Positions 42,604-55,504 of a DNA stretch of 64,000 nucleotides are shown here, piece by piece (the stretch's first letter is position 1; every line of letters starts with the position of its first letter). The notes below the pieces were generated by a model. It saw only the letters and a list, made by a program, of their open reading frames with translations, was not told where the DNA came from and made no database searches. The stretch comes from Flaccisagitta enflata (lineage: Eukaryota > Chaetognatha > Sagittoidea > Aphragmophora): NCBI GenBank assembly GCA_965153355.1, contig OZ231127.1, positions 69,316,001 through 69,380,000 on the forward strand. Direction: 5' to 3'. The translations under genes and the position numbers were made by a program.

Positions 42604-43336
42604 AATCCTGCCGAAGTTCGCAAATTAAAAGAATTGAAACAGGATATAGAGAAAAAGCTGAGAAAACAGGACGACAAGGTGAGAAATCCACCCGTATTCA
42701 ATGCAGATTTCATATCTTTTGTCAGTTCTCATGATCAAAAGGGCTTTGATACGTTTAAGTCCAATCTCGAAAAGGCCATTTCCAATTTGCCCAATGCCAT
42801 ATGGCACGAGAGATGGAAGGCAGCCTCGGATTGGCTCTTTAATCAGGACAAGCCATTTGGATGACCTGAAAGCCCTTGCCCCGTCACTCGAGGATTATGA
42901 TATTACGCAGATGCTGAAAGCTCTCAGCGTAAGAGGGAGTGTAGTGTGGCGCGCTGGTAGTAAAGTCATTTTTCATAGAATCAAATCATTGGTGGTTGTT
43001 ATGAAGAGTCTCTTCTACCACGCCATGTCGCTGCTGCTGGGGAACTTTGCAGAGTTTCACAAGCTGAAACCGAGTGACAAAGATTTGCTGATCCAAGCGT
43101 ACGAACATGGTCTACTACCTTTACCTTTGATCAAAAGTATGTTTATGCATCTTCATAAGACAGCGTCCCTCCGAAGGCAACATTTGTGTTTCAAAGAGGG
43201 TCAAAATGGAAATTTTGAATTGATGGAAATAGAAAAACAAGTGAAAAAAGATGATTCAAATAGCTCAGACATAATATTTAGAAGAAAAATTTGCATCTAT
43301 TTAGCAAGAAGGATCAAGTTTAGCCAATGTTATTAA
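42604..43336 (+). pseudogene. ROCO gene: COR domain, frame-shifted
   Basis: The reading frame continues past the TGA at 42601 to about 42864, then must change frame near 42850-42860 to continue as L-D-D-L-K-A-L-A-P and through a COR-like helical segment (M-K-S-L-F-Y-H-A-M-S, then H-G-L-L-P-L-P-L-I-K). It stops at 43336. COR is the dimerisation module that follows Roc in ROCO proteins. The true 3' splice donor of this exon was not identified; the last ~50 residues may be intron read-through. Confidence 0.55.
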
Positions 43337-43720
43337 AATAAATATATTTAAAATTTCTACTTTTTTCATTTTTGGTCACTGACAGGGGGCTGGTCTAAAT
43401 TCTAAATTTGCATAGAAAATGAAAATATCAAAAAACAAAGAACATAGTTCTCTTTCCAAATCGATTACAGAGAGAACTATGTTTTTCAAAATGCAAAATT
43501 TCCCTGTGTATGGCTTTCTTAGAATTTAGACCACAGAAAAAGAAAAAAAATGTAAGCAGAAATTTGCTGAAAACCATCATTTTCCTGCTTGTTTCCATGT
43601 GAATTGCATAGTTCAAATTACTTTTTAGGTCAGAATATGATAAAAAGGTATACACCAGGTATACTTAGAGACAAAATATCCATCAAAAGCATTCCAGCTT
43701 CATTATCATCCTGATAATGA

Positions 43721-45883
43721 TGCAAAAAGTATGGTGAAACACTTAATTTTTCTCCAAAAATTCGCCGTCATAAGGAGTTGAAAGGATCAACGGAAGGTTT
43801 GAGCATTAGTTTTGATGATTTAGATTTCTGCTCAACCAATGTCGAGTCAGAGATGCTGATGAAATCTCTCCTGTTCACTCTCTCTCAGTTAAACATCATC
43901 ATTTTGATGGATGAGAAAGTGCTTGAAATGGAAATGTACTTTATTCCACATTTGCTCTTTAAGACATCAGATGGTGAAGATGTAGAGACCTTTATCAAAA
44001 CCAAAATGACGTCGAAGCCTTCCTTTGAGCTCACTCTATGCTTTACCTCCGAGACAAAGATATGCAAGAAAACAATCAGCAAACACTTTGCCGTGACAAC
44101 ATCTGTCTTGCAAAGGCTGGCTTCAATCATTGGCAAGAAACTGATTCTACGAACAAGACAAGATGCAATTGTAGCAAAGGTGAGTCACGTCGAAGTCGCC
44201 GTTTACACACCACAATCCCCATATGGCAATCTGTTGAAACTCATGGTGTCACTCACAGCCGACTCCATCTTACCTGAATTGGCATGGATAGTCTTGAATG
44301 AGGTATCTTCAAATGATGACCTGGCAGATGAGGAATGTCAGCTTGTTTGTCCTTCAGATGACCCAGAATGTGAGCATGGAGACTATGATCCACAGGCGAC
44401 GAATCATGGTGATTCACTGGAGGATGACACTAGGAGAAAGAGGAAAAGGATGAAGAAACTCAAATGCGATCCGAAATATTGCTTTCCAAGTCGTTTGGCA
44501 GTCAGAATCATGAAGAGGTTTCATCCAAAAGAGGGCCGTTGTATTTCTCCACTTATTATTGATCCAAGCTCCCCGGGAGAGGCACATGCAGATTTTTTGG
44601 AAACGAGCGTCATCTTGTCTGTTATCGGCACAAAATCAGTTGAAAGAGAGAGCATTGAGTCATCACTTGAGTTTTTGCCAGCTTTTAGTCGGAAAAATCA
44701 GTCTAAGTTTTTCCAGTGTGTAGTCCCGGTGCGGCAACATTTTGATAATATCAGCCAATGTCCCCATCAAGAAGGCTGTGAGTGCAAAGGTTCACAAAAT
44801 AACTGCAAGTGCAAATGCTATCTGTCATCTGAAGAATACATGAAAAGTTTTCTTCTGTTGGAAAGAAATAGCGCCATCGTTACCAAAGGAGAATGGACTC
44901 AACATTTGAAGGCCATCATGGCCAAGTACCCCGAACACAACCATGAATGTCCAAGTCATTCATGCAGCGTTACCGGATTGGTGAGGGTTGTGCGCAACCT
45001 CGTTGCGCACGATACCGGCCGAGTTCTGGATGACAAATTTTGGTCTGAACTACGGGCAATGTTTGATCTTCTCATCATGCACAGCTTTGCGGCAAAAGTT
45101 GACCTGTTGCATGCTGAAGAACCTGTTTTGTGTCTTTTTGCCAAAGCATTCAACAAGATCGAGACCAAAATGTATGACAATGATCAAGAACCTTCACTGC
45201 CGTTGCTCCGAGTCACCATCATCTTGCTTGATGGCACCAAAAAGGAATCAGTTTTCTATTTTGACCTGGCAGGACTGCAAAAGAAGCATTCAAACCAACT
45301 TGAATTTTTGAGGTTGAAGGTGGTGGAAGTCTTTCAATTGGACAAGAATTTTCAAGGCAAGATCATTTACAAAGGAAATGAATCAGCATATTTGGGAGAT
45401 GGCATTCATCTGACAGAACAAACACACATCACAAACCTAAGCATTGACACAAGAGTTACCCATTTTATTCACATTCAAGAATGGGAGATAGGAGTAGTGA
45501 CATCGAAGGAGGAAGTAAAAAAGATGTTCGGTTCCAGTGACTCGGTGGCAAGAGTTTCAGAATTTGTCCAAATCCGGGCAGGAAACAAAAATTTGTGTCT
45601 CTATCGTGTTAAAGAAATGACAAGCTCCTCGGCCTATCTCAACACCATACAGATCAATCTACAACCAATGAAAAAACCAATGAAAAAAGTTGGCTCCCAG
45701 GCAATTGGGTCTCTCCCCAAAGAGGCTTGCCAGTTAGTGGCATTGGATGAAACGCAACTCAATGAATGTTTTTACACAGCAAAACAGAATGAGCGATTGA
45801 AGAGAAAGACAAATGGCATTTTCGATAACAGCGGTCCAAACTCAGATGATGAGGGTGTCTTAGGGAGTATTTTTGGTGATTAG
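43721..45883 (+). CDS. ROCO gene C-terminus: COR-B, HEPN-like RNxxxH segment, ubiquitin-like segment
   Basis: A single open frame of about 720 codons without breaks. The first part (L-L-F-T-L-S-Q-L-N-I-I-I-L-M-D-E, then Y-F-I-P-H-L-L) matches the second half of COR. A Cys/His-rich knuckle follows (CPHQEGCECKG, then CKCKC, ~44.76-44.82 kb), then a helical region with R-N-L-V-A-H at about 44992-45009. This fits the R-x(4-6)-H motif of HEPN ribonuclease-like domains, with flanks resembling the DZIP3-type HEPN. Next comes a beta-grasp-like segment (about 45.21-45.48 kb: IILLDGTKKE, then GKIIYKGNESAYL, then THITNLSIDTRVTHFI) resembling a ubiquitin-like fold, and an acidic tail. The upstream boundary is uncertain (candidate acceptors near 43729 and 43774). 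Domain calls are by eye. Confidence 0.65.
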   Translation, partial: CKKYGETLNFSPKIRRHKELKGSTEGLSISFDDLDFCSTNVESEMLMKSLLFTLSQLNIIILMDEKVLEMEMYFIPHLLFKTSDGEDVETFIKTKMTSKPSFELTLCFTSETKICKKTISKHFAVTTSVLQRLASIIGKKLILRTRQDAIVAKVSHVEVAVYTPQSPYGNLLKLMVSLTADSILPELAWIVLNEVSSNDDLADEECQLVCPSDDPECEHGDYDPQATNHGDSLEDDTRRKRKRMKKLKCDPKYCFPSRLAVRIMKRFHPKEGRCISPLIIDPSSPGEAHADFLETSVILSVIGTKSVERESIESSLEFLPAFSRKNQSKFFQCVVPVRQHFDNISQCPHQEGCECKGSQNNCKCKCYLSSEEYMKSFLLLERNSAIVTKGEWTQHLKAIMAKYPEHNHECPSHSCSVTGLVRVVRNLVAHDTGRVLDDKFWSELRAMFDLLIMHSFAAKVDLLHAEEPVLCLFAKAFNKIETKMYDNDQEPSLPLLRVTIILLDGTKKESVFYFDLAGLQKKHSNQLEFLRLKVVEVFQLDKNFQGKIIYKGNESAYLGDGIHLTEQTHITNLSIDTRVTHFIHIQEWEIGVVTSKEEVKKMFGSSDSVARVSEFVQIRAGNKNLCLYRVKEMTSSSAYLNTIQINLQPMKKPMKKVGSQAIGSLPKEACQLVALDETQLNECFYTAKQNERLKRKTNGIFDNSGPNSDDEGVLGSIFGD

Positions 45884-47250
45884 GAACTTCCTTATAGGAA
45901 GACAGTCAGTACAGATAAAGCAGTATTTGACTTATTTCATAGCCTACTTTTCAAGTTGCAAATCAAGATTCAAATCACAACAACTGACAAGATTTTTGAA
46001 AAAAAACCTGTTAGCTATGGCAACAAAACTTACTTCTTTTTGACCTATGCTTTCAAATATGCAGAAATTTCTCCTCCTTCTCCTTCTACGTACATCCCCT
46101 GACTTAAATTTCGGCCTTGAGGCCTTTATCCTAGCCTCAATGCCCAAATCCCAGCCTTGAGGCCCAAATCCCAGCCTCAAGGCCCAAATCTCAGTCTCAT
46201 GGTCCAAATCCCATCCAGCGGCCTATATCCCAGCCTCAAGGCCCAAATCTCAGTCTCATGGCCCAAATCCTATCCAGAGGCCCAAATCCCGGCCTCAAGG
46301 CCCAAATCCCATTCTTTAGGCCCAAATCTTAGCCTCCAAGCCCAATTCCCACCCTTGTGGCTAAATTCCAGTCTCCAATCCCAAATCCAAGCCTTGCGGC
46401 CCAAATCCCAGCCCCTCACGAGATGATTCATAGCATTTGCAGTATCTATGGTTCAAAAGCTGGAGCTATGATTTCATGTCTGCGACTAAAAAGAGGAAGT
46501 GTTTTTTTCCATGTCAAGTAGTTGTTAAAGAAAGGACCCTCTCATTTACTTCAATTCCTAATCCACGCTTACACCCTTGTACATCTCATAGGAGACACCC
46601 AGAAGACTCTTAGTCTTAGCAAGATTAGATTTTTTTCCAAAATCATTTTCCCCTAATCGCGATCTAGAAAACTCCATCACATTTCAGGATAAAAAGAGAA
46701 AAAAAAAACATTTGGAGAGCCCAATCAGGCGAGTATTTTGACCAGCCAAAGCCGGAACAAAAAAAAAAAAAAAAAAAGAAAAAAAAAGTGATGTTTGTTA
46801 TCTGATTAGTTTAAAGATCCCTTGTTTATGCTATTCATAGGCAAAGATTGCTTCCGCCTTTGTATGTGAGAGGTATGATTATGGTCTTGTAAGGCTACTT
46901 AAATATGAAAGTGGACATGTCTGCACCAGCCCAGCTCAGCTACACCTGAATTTTTTTTTCTTCTGAAAATGAAGGGGAAGGCTTGGCAATCAAAATCAGC
47001 AATAGTCGGCATTGCAAAAGGCAATATGAGTAACATTAGGAAATTTTTGTGGTATTCTCCGTTTATTCGGCCTTGCTTGTAAAAAATGATGAATGAATTT
47101 TGTTGCTATTTTGTTAACCAAAATGTTTGTTCCATTATTCATCAAAGGCTCTCTGAGTCGGTGGCGATGGTAATACTTCAAAGAAAAGATCAACTGTGGG
47201 GGGTCCAATGATTCTTGCATCAGATTGACTGACAGACTGACTTTTCGCTA
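45884..47250. other. intergenic, no gene seen
   Basis: Contains a ~20 bp minisatellite at about 46105-46420 (units like GGCCCAAATCCCAGCCTCAA), a half-copy of the palindrome family (TGCGACTAAAA near 46481) and a poly-A tract near 46760. Open frames across the minisatellite are repeat artefacts. Confidence 0.5.
46105..46420. repeat. 20-bp minisatellite
   Basis: About 15 degenerate copies of GGCCCAAATCCCAGCCTCAA. Confidence 0.85.
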
Positions 47251-47890
47251 CCCTGCTTTCAAAAGTGATACCAGCAAAACCTTTATTGTGCTTTAGGAAT
47301 CTAATTTGAGAAATCCGGATTTTTTTTGTCTTATAGCATATAACCTGCCATTTATTTGTGCAAAATCTCAAAAGCACTGTGTCCAGCGGTTTGAGGAAAT
47401 TTTGCTCAAAAAATGCATGTTCAAAAAATTTAGCTAAACTGACAAGATTTATTACAATTGGACCGTAATTGACTACAATATTGATATATGATGTGATAAA
47501 AAACTGTAAGCGCAAAAATAATTGGAGGAGACCTCGGATTTCCCCAAAATTTCAGATTTATGTTATCATTCTTTTCTAGAGATACACAAATTAGGAGCAA
47601 TTTTCATCATTCAAGACCGATCTAGACATTGTTGCTTGATTCATACAGATTCATATTGATGTATTGTCGTGGGGCAATTCTATCGATTTATTGAGAAGCT
47701 TCTCACGAAGCTCATCACATTTTCACTCTTAATCATGTGGAGGCCATACTACTGGACCCAATGATATGAGATTTTGTTTGAAAAATTGGAAGATTATGTG
47801 CTTTCAGACGCAACAGACCAGGATTTCTTAACATGAAATGGTAAGGCACAATAAAGGTTTTGCTGGTATCACTCGCTTTTGAAGAGAGGG
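47251..47890. mobile_element. mariner-like MITE, second copy (640 bp)
   Basis: Same TIRs as the exon-14 MITE (CCCTGCTTTCAAAAG at 47251; complement of CCCTCTCTTCAAAAG ending 47890) with TA on both sides (47249-47250, 47891-47892). The interior is homologous to the first copy in opposite orientation, including TTGCTTGATTCATACAGA. Confidence 0.75.
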
Positions 47891-50800
47891 TATGTTGTCG
47901 GATAATCATGTAGAAGAGGTCCCAAAAATTCCGGTGGCGCAAACTTTTTATCTTGGCTGACTCAGGCGACATGACATCCAAAATAGGAAATACATAGGAA
48001 ATGCTATAAAGTTTGAATGACTAAACTTAACTAAATCTATGATTAAATCAAAATTTCGTTGTCAAGTTGTGAGGCACCTTACGCTAGATAAATGATTTCT
48101 TCATCATTTTTATCATTTCTTGCCGTTCTTTGCCTCACTTTATCGTTACTCAATTTTTTTTTCTTGGGGTTATGTTTCATTGCTGTGCTTTACTAGGTGA
48201 GTATCATTTTGTTGCTGTGCTTCACTTTGTCATTTTCTATCTTCTCTTTTACAACTCTTGTATAACTTGTATAACTTGTATGACTTATCATGCTATAACT
48301 TGCATAACTTGTATAACTTGTATGACTTCTTATTTTTTGCCAATCTTCACTGAACATGTCTCATAAAACCTACAACTCACATGTTTGGCGACAGCCACTG
48401 GTTAGAAACATCCATTTTTTAGCTAGACCATGTAAAGAAAAATTCTAACTCAGCCGATGACAGTGCAGTGGTAAGAGTTGACATCAATCCCGCTAAAGAA
48501 TTCCAAGGAGTTACAAACGGTAAGTTGGTAGGTCAAGATGATACGGAGGGTCGGCTAATGGATAGTTGAGAAAAAAGAACGAAGCCATCAGTCAAAAGAT
48601 ATTTTACTAAATTCCAAATATTTGATTACATTGCATCAGGGTCATACACAGGAAAAAACATTCTCTCCATCATCATGATTACAAATGTGTATTTTTTCAT
48701 ACTGTTAAATCACTTTACAGACAGTTTAAACAAGCAGCATATCTACACTCATTTCTTTCTAATGGATCAAACAAATGTGTTTCTATCTATACTAAATCTA
48801 TGATCTGATTTTTACACACCACCAGATATGATCCCAACTTACATGCCGCGGAAAGTAAATAAGATCAGCGTGATGTAGACAAAATTTCAGGTATTCTTCC
48901 ATTTTGAAAAGAAAAAAATGCAAGAGAACTGAATTCAATTGCAATGAAAAGAGAAAGTCACCATTCATACAAATTGGTCAAAATTGATTGTTTTCCTAGA
49001 TACAACGGGAAAAAAAGAAATGATTAAACCGGGCATTTCATTTTTACCAAAAAAGTAGATTCAGAGATTTTTGATACTAAATGCTCCGAAGAAATGGAGC
49101 CTGGTGGGAAAGGTATAGTTAAAATGTTTCTGTTTTCTGGTTTGTTTGTTTTGTTTTTTTGTTCACGGACATATTTGAAACGTCGATTTGTGGTTTTACT
49201 ACTAGTTATATGAAGCACACGGAAGAAAGAGGACACCAAGGTGGCGAAAACAAAGAAATACATATATTCTGATGGAAGCTGGGTTTACCTGCGGTATTCT
49301 AAGTGGCTAAAAAAATGTAAAAAAAAAAAAAACAAAACCGTTACGTTAAATCCATATCTGGATCTTTTGTTCTTTCTATCCCCTTATTACCAAATCAATC
49401 AACTTGTTTCTAAGGTTGAATCATTAAGTCCCAAACAGGCGAATATTAATTACTGAAATAGCAGGAGCAATCTTTGTTTCTCTAATTTTCAAATCATTTC
49501 GATTTTTTTTGGATATAGTTATTATCATATCTCATAATGGTGTTTAAATGTGAGAGGTTTTACAAATTTACAATAAAAGAGGGGATAAAAAAAAGGGTAA
49601 GAAAGAAAAGAGGAATCGAAAAAAAATGAAGCTTTTTTCCTACATTTTTAAAGATTTTGTACTGCACAACGTTCAAAAAAAGCAAAGCAAGATTTTTTTT
49701 TGAGATATGATCGGCTTATGAATGTATAAATATACGATTTCGTTATAATCTGCCAATAGTAAACAAGAAGATGACGGAAAGTGAAGATGACGACAAACTG
49801 CAATTTACTTACAAACGCCACCAACAACCTCTATTTTTTCTTTCGCTATTTCTCAAAGTCAGTCATCATCTAGGTTGCGATGTGGTGATGAGAGGGGGAA
49901 GAAACGGATTTGTGTGAGACAGTAGGAATTTAGGTTGACTATTACAAACCAGAAGAGGAAGAAGGAGAAGAAGAAGAAGAAAAGAAAAAGAAACAAAAAA
50001 GAAAAGGGAAACAAAGAAGAGGAAGAAGAAGAAAGAAAGAGAGAGAGAGAGAATTCATACAAAAGGAATCACAAAATTAAAAAGACAACCAGAAAGACAG
50101 ACAGTAAGACCGATTGGCCGACAGACAGACAAAGAAACTGACAGACATCTACTTACAATTACCAAAGAGAAAACAAGAGTTATGAAGAAAAGAATTAAGT
50201 AGGAGTGTAGGAATGAGTAGGTCAGGGTGTCAGAGGGTAAAGATTCTATCTAATTGATTCTTAAAAAACGAAAGAAGAGACAACTAATTACGTACAGGCC
50301 AAACATTGCCTCTATCTGTCACTCACTCACATGTGCGGAATGTTTGAATTGACAAGTTTGTTCATGGTTGACACGAATTGACACATGCCTATCATGACGA
50401 AAACATGGTTTGACATGATTGACATGGCATGAAATGCATATGAAGACATGCGCGATCGAAAGTCTTCGGCAAGCCAATCTTTATGCATATCATGGCGCGG
50501 CGTTAAAAATCAGTCGAGCTTTTAGCATGCATTTTTCTACAGCTTGTTTTTTTTTTGTGATGATAGTTCATGATTAAATGATTTGTCATGTTCGCATGCA
50601 AAAGGCCAGAAAATCCAAACAAACAGTTTTTGGATTATGTGAAATGGAAGGGCAAATCATTTGTTTGTCTTTAAAAAATTGGCTTGTTACCAAAACTTGT
50701 TGATTGCTTATCAAGTAAAGACAGGTGATAAAAGTTCATCACCCATAACAATTTGAGAAACAAAGAAAAACTTGATGTGACAGCAAAAACAACCTCCCTT

Positions 50801-51743
50801 TAATAGTTGTTCGCGGTGGGTGCCAGCTCAAACAGAATTATCATGTTTTAGAGGCTATGGTATTTGTCCATTTTCGTTTTTTATTTCCCATCAGATGCAA
50901 GTTCATCGATTTTTTTATATACTTTGATGCAACCGGCAAGCCTCATGTGTGTTTGGCGTGAAGTATGTGCACTACCAGTAATTTCAAAGTCTATAATAAC
51001 TAATTTTCACATGTCTAATAAAACAGAGAGATCAAACGATTCGGCATGAAAGTTATGAACAATTCAAAAAATCATGCACAAAATCAAAATCATGCACAAG
51101 TCAAAAAGTGCACATGTGCTGAGTACTATACAAACGTTGGGGATATCTCTAATACATAGAGCACTTTGATCTTTAGGTGCACAAGTATATATCTAGTTAA
51201 CAACCGTTACAATTACCAAAGACTCATCAGGAAAGAGTCCGTGATTTTATCACATTTTTTTTTTAACGGGGCAGTGAAAACTCATTTTTTCAGCTGCTGT
51301 TCAGCTTGAACTCTGATAATTTTAAGTATGATTTTATAATTCTTTTTTTACCCTCAAGACGTCAAACCATTTATCCAAAACCGAAAATAATAAGAGAAAT
51401 AAGGCTGGAAACACGGCTTCCCAAGTCGCATGTAGATGGGCAGGAGCGGTGATGAAATGGGCTAACAAAGTGAGGATAGACCGATCCACCGACCGACCTT
51501 CATAGCAGGTTATAGAGTCGCGTCCATGCGACTAAAAGTGGACGGTAGAAAAACGTGATCCTTTCAGGGCCTTGGTAGTTTTTCTCTGCGGAGTTTCAAA
51601 TGCTTCTTCATAAAAAGTCCTAACCCAATAGTTGTCAAGCAGACACTATATACTAACATTCTGTCTCACTGCCGTATGGTGGGAATACTTTGAAGTGGTG
51701 CAAAAAATCGACTAGAATACTTTGGTAGAAAAAAAAGTGCAAG
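47891..51743. other. intergenic, no convincing gene
   Basis: AT-rich unique sequence. There is a ~10 bp repeat (TAACTTGTA-type) at about 48255-48330, a purine-rich GAA stretch at about 49950-50055 and a palindrome-family copy at 51516-51533. A possible short exon (48454-48519) was seen but is not defensible. Confidence 0.4.
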
Positions 51744-52380
51744 TAACCATGGCCAAAAAAAAAAAAAAAAAAAGTAAAAAAATAAAGAAGAGAAAAAAAA
51801 CTAGACGGAAATTTTTGAGTGTTGATTGCGTGGTAACTAAAAATGTTAAACCCTTAAAATCCATGATGGTTTTAAAGAACTTCAAAAAATCTTTCATTTG
51901 AGCTCTCTCTGAACATTCTAGCTTTAAAACTTTAGAAGTTATGATATTTTAAAGATAACTACTCAAAAAACTACTCAAAAAGCTTATTTTCAGAGTAACC
52001 AAATTTAAATTGATACAGCTTTTAAACAAAGCATAATCATGAATTTTGCTTGGTTTCAACTTGTAGAGAATAACAAATACTTGATTTTCACCTTAAATTT
52101 TGTACCATTCATTTTGTTTCTTCAATACAGAGAAAAAATAAGTTGAAATGGCCTTGTTGACAGGCGATGAAATTTGCTCTTTTTGGCATTATGAAAAAAT
52201 AAGTGTTGGACTGCAATCTTATGTCATTTCCAAACGACTTAAGTTACAAACTTCTGCTTTGTCTAATTTTGTACAGTGTTTGAAGCTTTTTTAAATGCTC
52301 ATAGATTTTATGTAAGAAGTATGACTGGTTTTTGATTAAATGATGAAAATTGAGCGTCTAATTTTTTATGGCCATGGTTA
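51744..52380. mobile_element. MITE with TAACCATGGCC terminal inverted repeats
   Basis: TAACCATGGCC at 51744 faces its complement GGCCATGGTTA ending 52380. Weaker inverted similarity continues inward for about 120 bp (for example CTAGACGGAAATTTTT against TTAGACGCTCAATTTT). The leading TA may be the target duplication, suggesting a mariner-type element. No coding sequence. Confidence 0.55.
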
Positions 52381-53798
52381 TGCAGATGGGTTTTAAAGAA
52401 GGTAAAAAGCAAAGCGTATCTCGTATCAGACAAAAATGATTATACGCGCGCAGTAAAGAGTATTGTTTTGACATTTCTGAACATATTTCCCATCGGAGAA
52501 CAATTTGATTTTTTCTTCAATACAGCAAATCTGAGATGACTTGAACAATAAACAATAACGCACACTTATTGAGAAAAAAAAACTGTAAATGTAGATAGAT
52601 TTGGATGATGCTTGCCTTAGCTGGAATCTCGCAGTCCATTCTCGACACTGTGAAAATTCTTTCGTGACCGTCTTTTGTCTTGTCATTGAAAATTGGAAAA
52701 ACTGTCGGGAAGGACATCATTGAGGTTTTGGTGATCTTCCGTCATGTTTCCTTTGGCGCTAGTGTTGGCAATGGACTGCTGGTAACTGTAGGGAGAAGAA
52801 AAATAACACAGGACATTTGAGCGATAGAGAAAATTTCACTTTGCAATGTTTTTCACAATCTGCGCCTGAAGATAATGAAAAATTGTACATCTCGGTATAT
52901 AGAAAATCACGATCAAAAAACAAAACAGATCACTTCTCAATTATATTTTTTTCTGAAGGCGAAAGGTATCTATCGTCAATCCATCACGAAAATACCTATA
53001 AAACATCAGAGATATGCAATTTGGCAACAACATCTAGAATACAGATTTATTGTATTTGACTTAGCTATTTCATTTCAATGTTTTCAAATCACAATGATTG
53101 AGCTGGAATATAAATGGACACAAAACATGAGATGTAATGTAAATTCGTGATGTTTTGTCATGGTGTAGCTTATTCATTTATTATCTTATAGGAATATCAG
53201 TGGCCATTTTGATGCTTTTGAACAGGGCTATCTAATACCGTCAAGCCGAGACTTGTAGCTCCATTCCTTTAGGTTCAACATTAAAAAGAGTGAGGGAGAA
53301 TGTTGATTCTCATTAATATTCAAAAAAATCGCAAATTAGTCTGGAATACTCTCTACAAAAGCATGCCCTCACAGGTGCAAGCAGTTTTTAAACTTCAACT
53401 AAAGATTATACCTGATATTAGGCTTGCAAAAAAGCCATTATTCAATCAAATATGAAATCAACTCATCATTTCTGTCAGCTGGGACTTTTAGTTTTCTAAG
53501 ACAGTACATAATGATGCTTGACTCTTTTCAAACAAGCCCAAGAGGGCAACAGTCGCGTGCGTCTGGAAATGACAAACAAAAGAGAAGAAACATGTTTAAA
53601 TGTTAAGAATGTTTAAAAATGTTAAAAAATGTTAAAAAATGTTAAGAAATATTTAAAAGATTATTAAAGGTTAAAAAAGGTTATTAAAGGTTAAAAAAGG
53701 TTAAAAAAGGTAAAATGTTAAAAAATGTTAAAAAATGTTAAAAAATACTAAAAAATGTTTAAAACCGTTAAAAAACTATCAAAACTTTTAAAATGTTA

Positions 53799-53873
53799 CG
53801 GACGGACGGACGGACGGACGGACGGACGGACGGACGGACGGACGGACGGACGGACGGACGGACGGACGGACGG
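53799..53873. repeat. (CGGA)n microsatellite of a palindrome-family copy
   Basis: About 18 near-perfect CGGA units, followed 20 bp later by the perfect 18-bp palindrome AGTCGCGTGCACGCGACT (53894-53911) and AAAA. Confidence 0.9.
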
Positions 53874-55504
53874 ACCGACAGAGCAAAGTGTAGAGTCGCG
53901 TGCACGCGACTAAAAATGAAAATGCTGAGAGGCTTGTGTTTTGTGTGATTATTTAAATTCATGGTTATGACATTTTTATGGCACTGGCATCATCCGCATC
54001 TTTTTGGTCATTGATGCGAATTTTTGAAGCCATTTGATTTTTTTTTCGTGACCAGCTTTTCTCCATTCTTAATCTAATTGTTTATAAAAAAGTCATTTTT
54101 ATAATACTGCACTGGCAATGTCATTTGTTTAATAATCTTTTAAAATTTCAAGATCGTGATTAACGAAACACCACTGATGCAAAATAGCCTCTTGTCGGCT
54201 GCAGGCATTAAATAGGCTGTCAAAATGAAAAGATAACACAAGGACGACATTTTGAACCCTACCCAGGAGTTAGGTACAATTTTTTGTTATGTTGAAATCT
54301 GTGGATTATTTCTTTTGCAGAACAGAAGATAAATGTGGTCACAATGCAGCATTCTCAAATTTTGCTTTCAATTGAAATGTTGATGAGATGTGAATAACAT
54401 TTGCATTTGTTGGTGGAAGATTGCATTCACATTGGGGATGGTTGGTTATTGAAAATGAAATGGACATAAAAATGGGTCCAGAAAGAGCAGGTATTAATAT
54501 ACTTATGTTTTTTAAGTACATGAAAACTAGTATTTTAGCCCTAGTATTTATAGTATCAATGAGCTGTATTTTCCCTATGATGCTCAAGGAGCCCCTGTTC
54601 TGCAGTTCCAACCCATTTTTTGTTCATTTCTTGAAAAACGTGAAAATTGAGTTATGTTTGGTTTTTCGAGTCCCAACCGACCCCAAATGTAAGACCCACC
54701 AACGCAAGTAAGTCATACATTGAGAATTTACATAAGACGATTCCTTGAACAGACAAGAATAAATAATTACATATACCATGAGGTTTGTTAGAATTCTAGT
54801 TCGACGGAATTAAGATGCGATTCATGACAATTCTTTTTCGATGAAAGGAGAAACAAATGGACGGCAAAATTACATTAAACACATCTCACAAAATCAGGCG
54901 GACAAAGTTACTACAGTTAAAAACCATTTTCTTCCACCCAATTATCACTAGATTCTTGAAAATAATAGGTTTGTTCTTTAAAGAAATTGGACCCCTCACA
55001 TTTGGAATGGCGCCCTCAATCTCTTCCTGGATTATATTGATACACCACGTTAACATTATGTTTAGAATTTCAGCTCTATAAGTTCATTTACAGAGCGACA
55101 TTCAGCTATGGAACATGTCCGCCTAAACATGAGAGGTGTTAGAATACTTAGATTGTAATGTGTGACGATATAAATCTCTTTTAAGGCTCTTAGATAGGGT
55201 GAGGGAGTGCGCGCTTTCTGTTTAGAATTTTGAAGGTTTGATTTTTATTGTGATAAACATGTATGTATTTATATTTTATTTGAAATAATAAATCATTTTT
55301 TCTTTAAATACAGAGGATGTTGTCTTATCTTATTAGTACAGAAGAACTCACAACTGAAATAGCATTAATGAAAAAAGAATGAAAATATGTGGGTGCAATG
55401 AATTACAATGCTTACATCCTGAAAGATTAACAGAGGGGTACACAGGCCATTTTATCGAAATTTTAATAGAATCAAATAAGAGAAACTCAGTCTTGGTGAA
55501 CAGG

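Noticed and set aside
48454-48519. Possible 66-bp exon between ttctaactcag and gtaagt
   Set aside because: Open and coding-like, but no neighbouring exon or recognisable domain was found.
49935-50141. Lys/Glu-rich frame
   Set aside because: Simple purine-rich GAA/AAG sequence without domain or splice signals.
52620-52800. Possible minus-strand exon near a ctccctacag acceptor
   Set aside because: Two frames are partly open and neither continues; no domain can be named.
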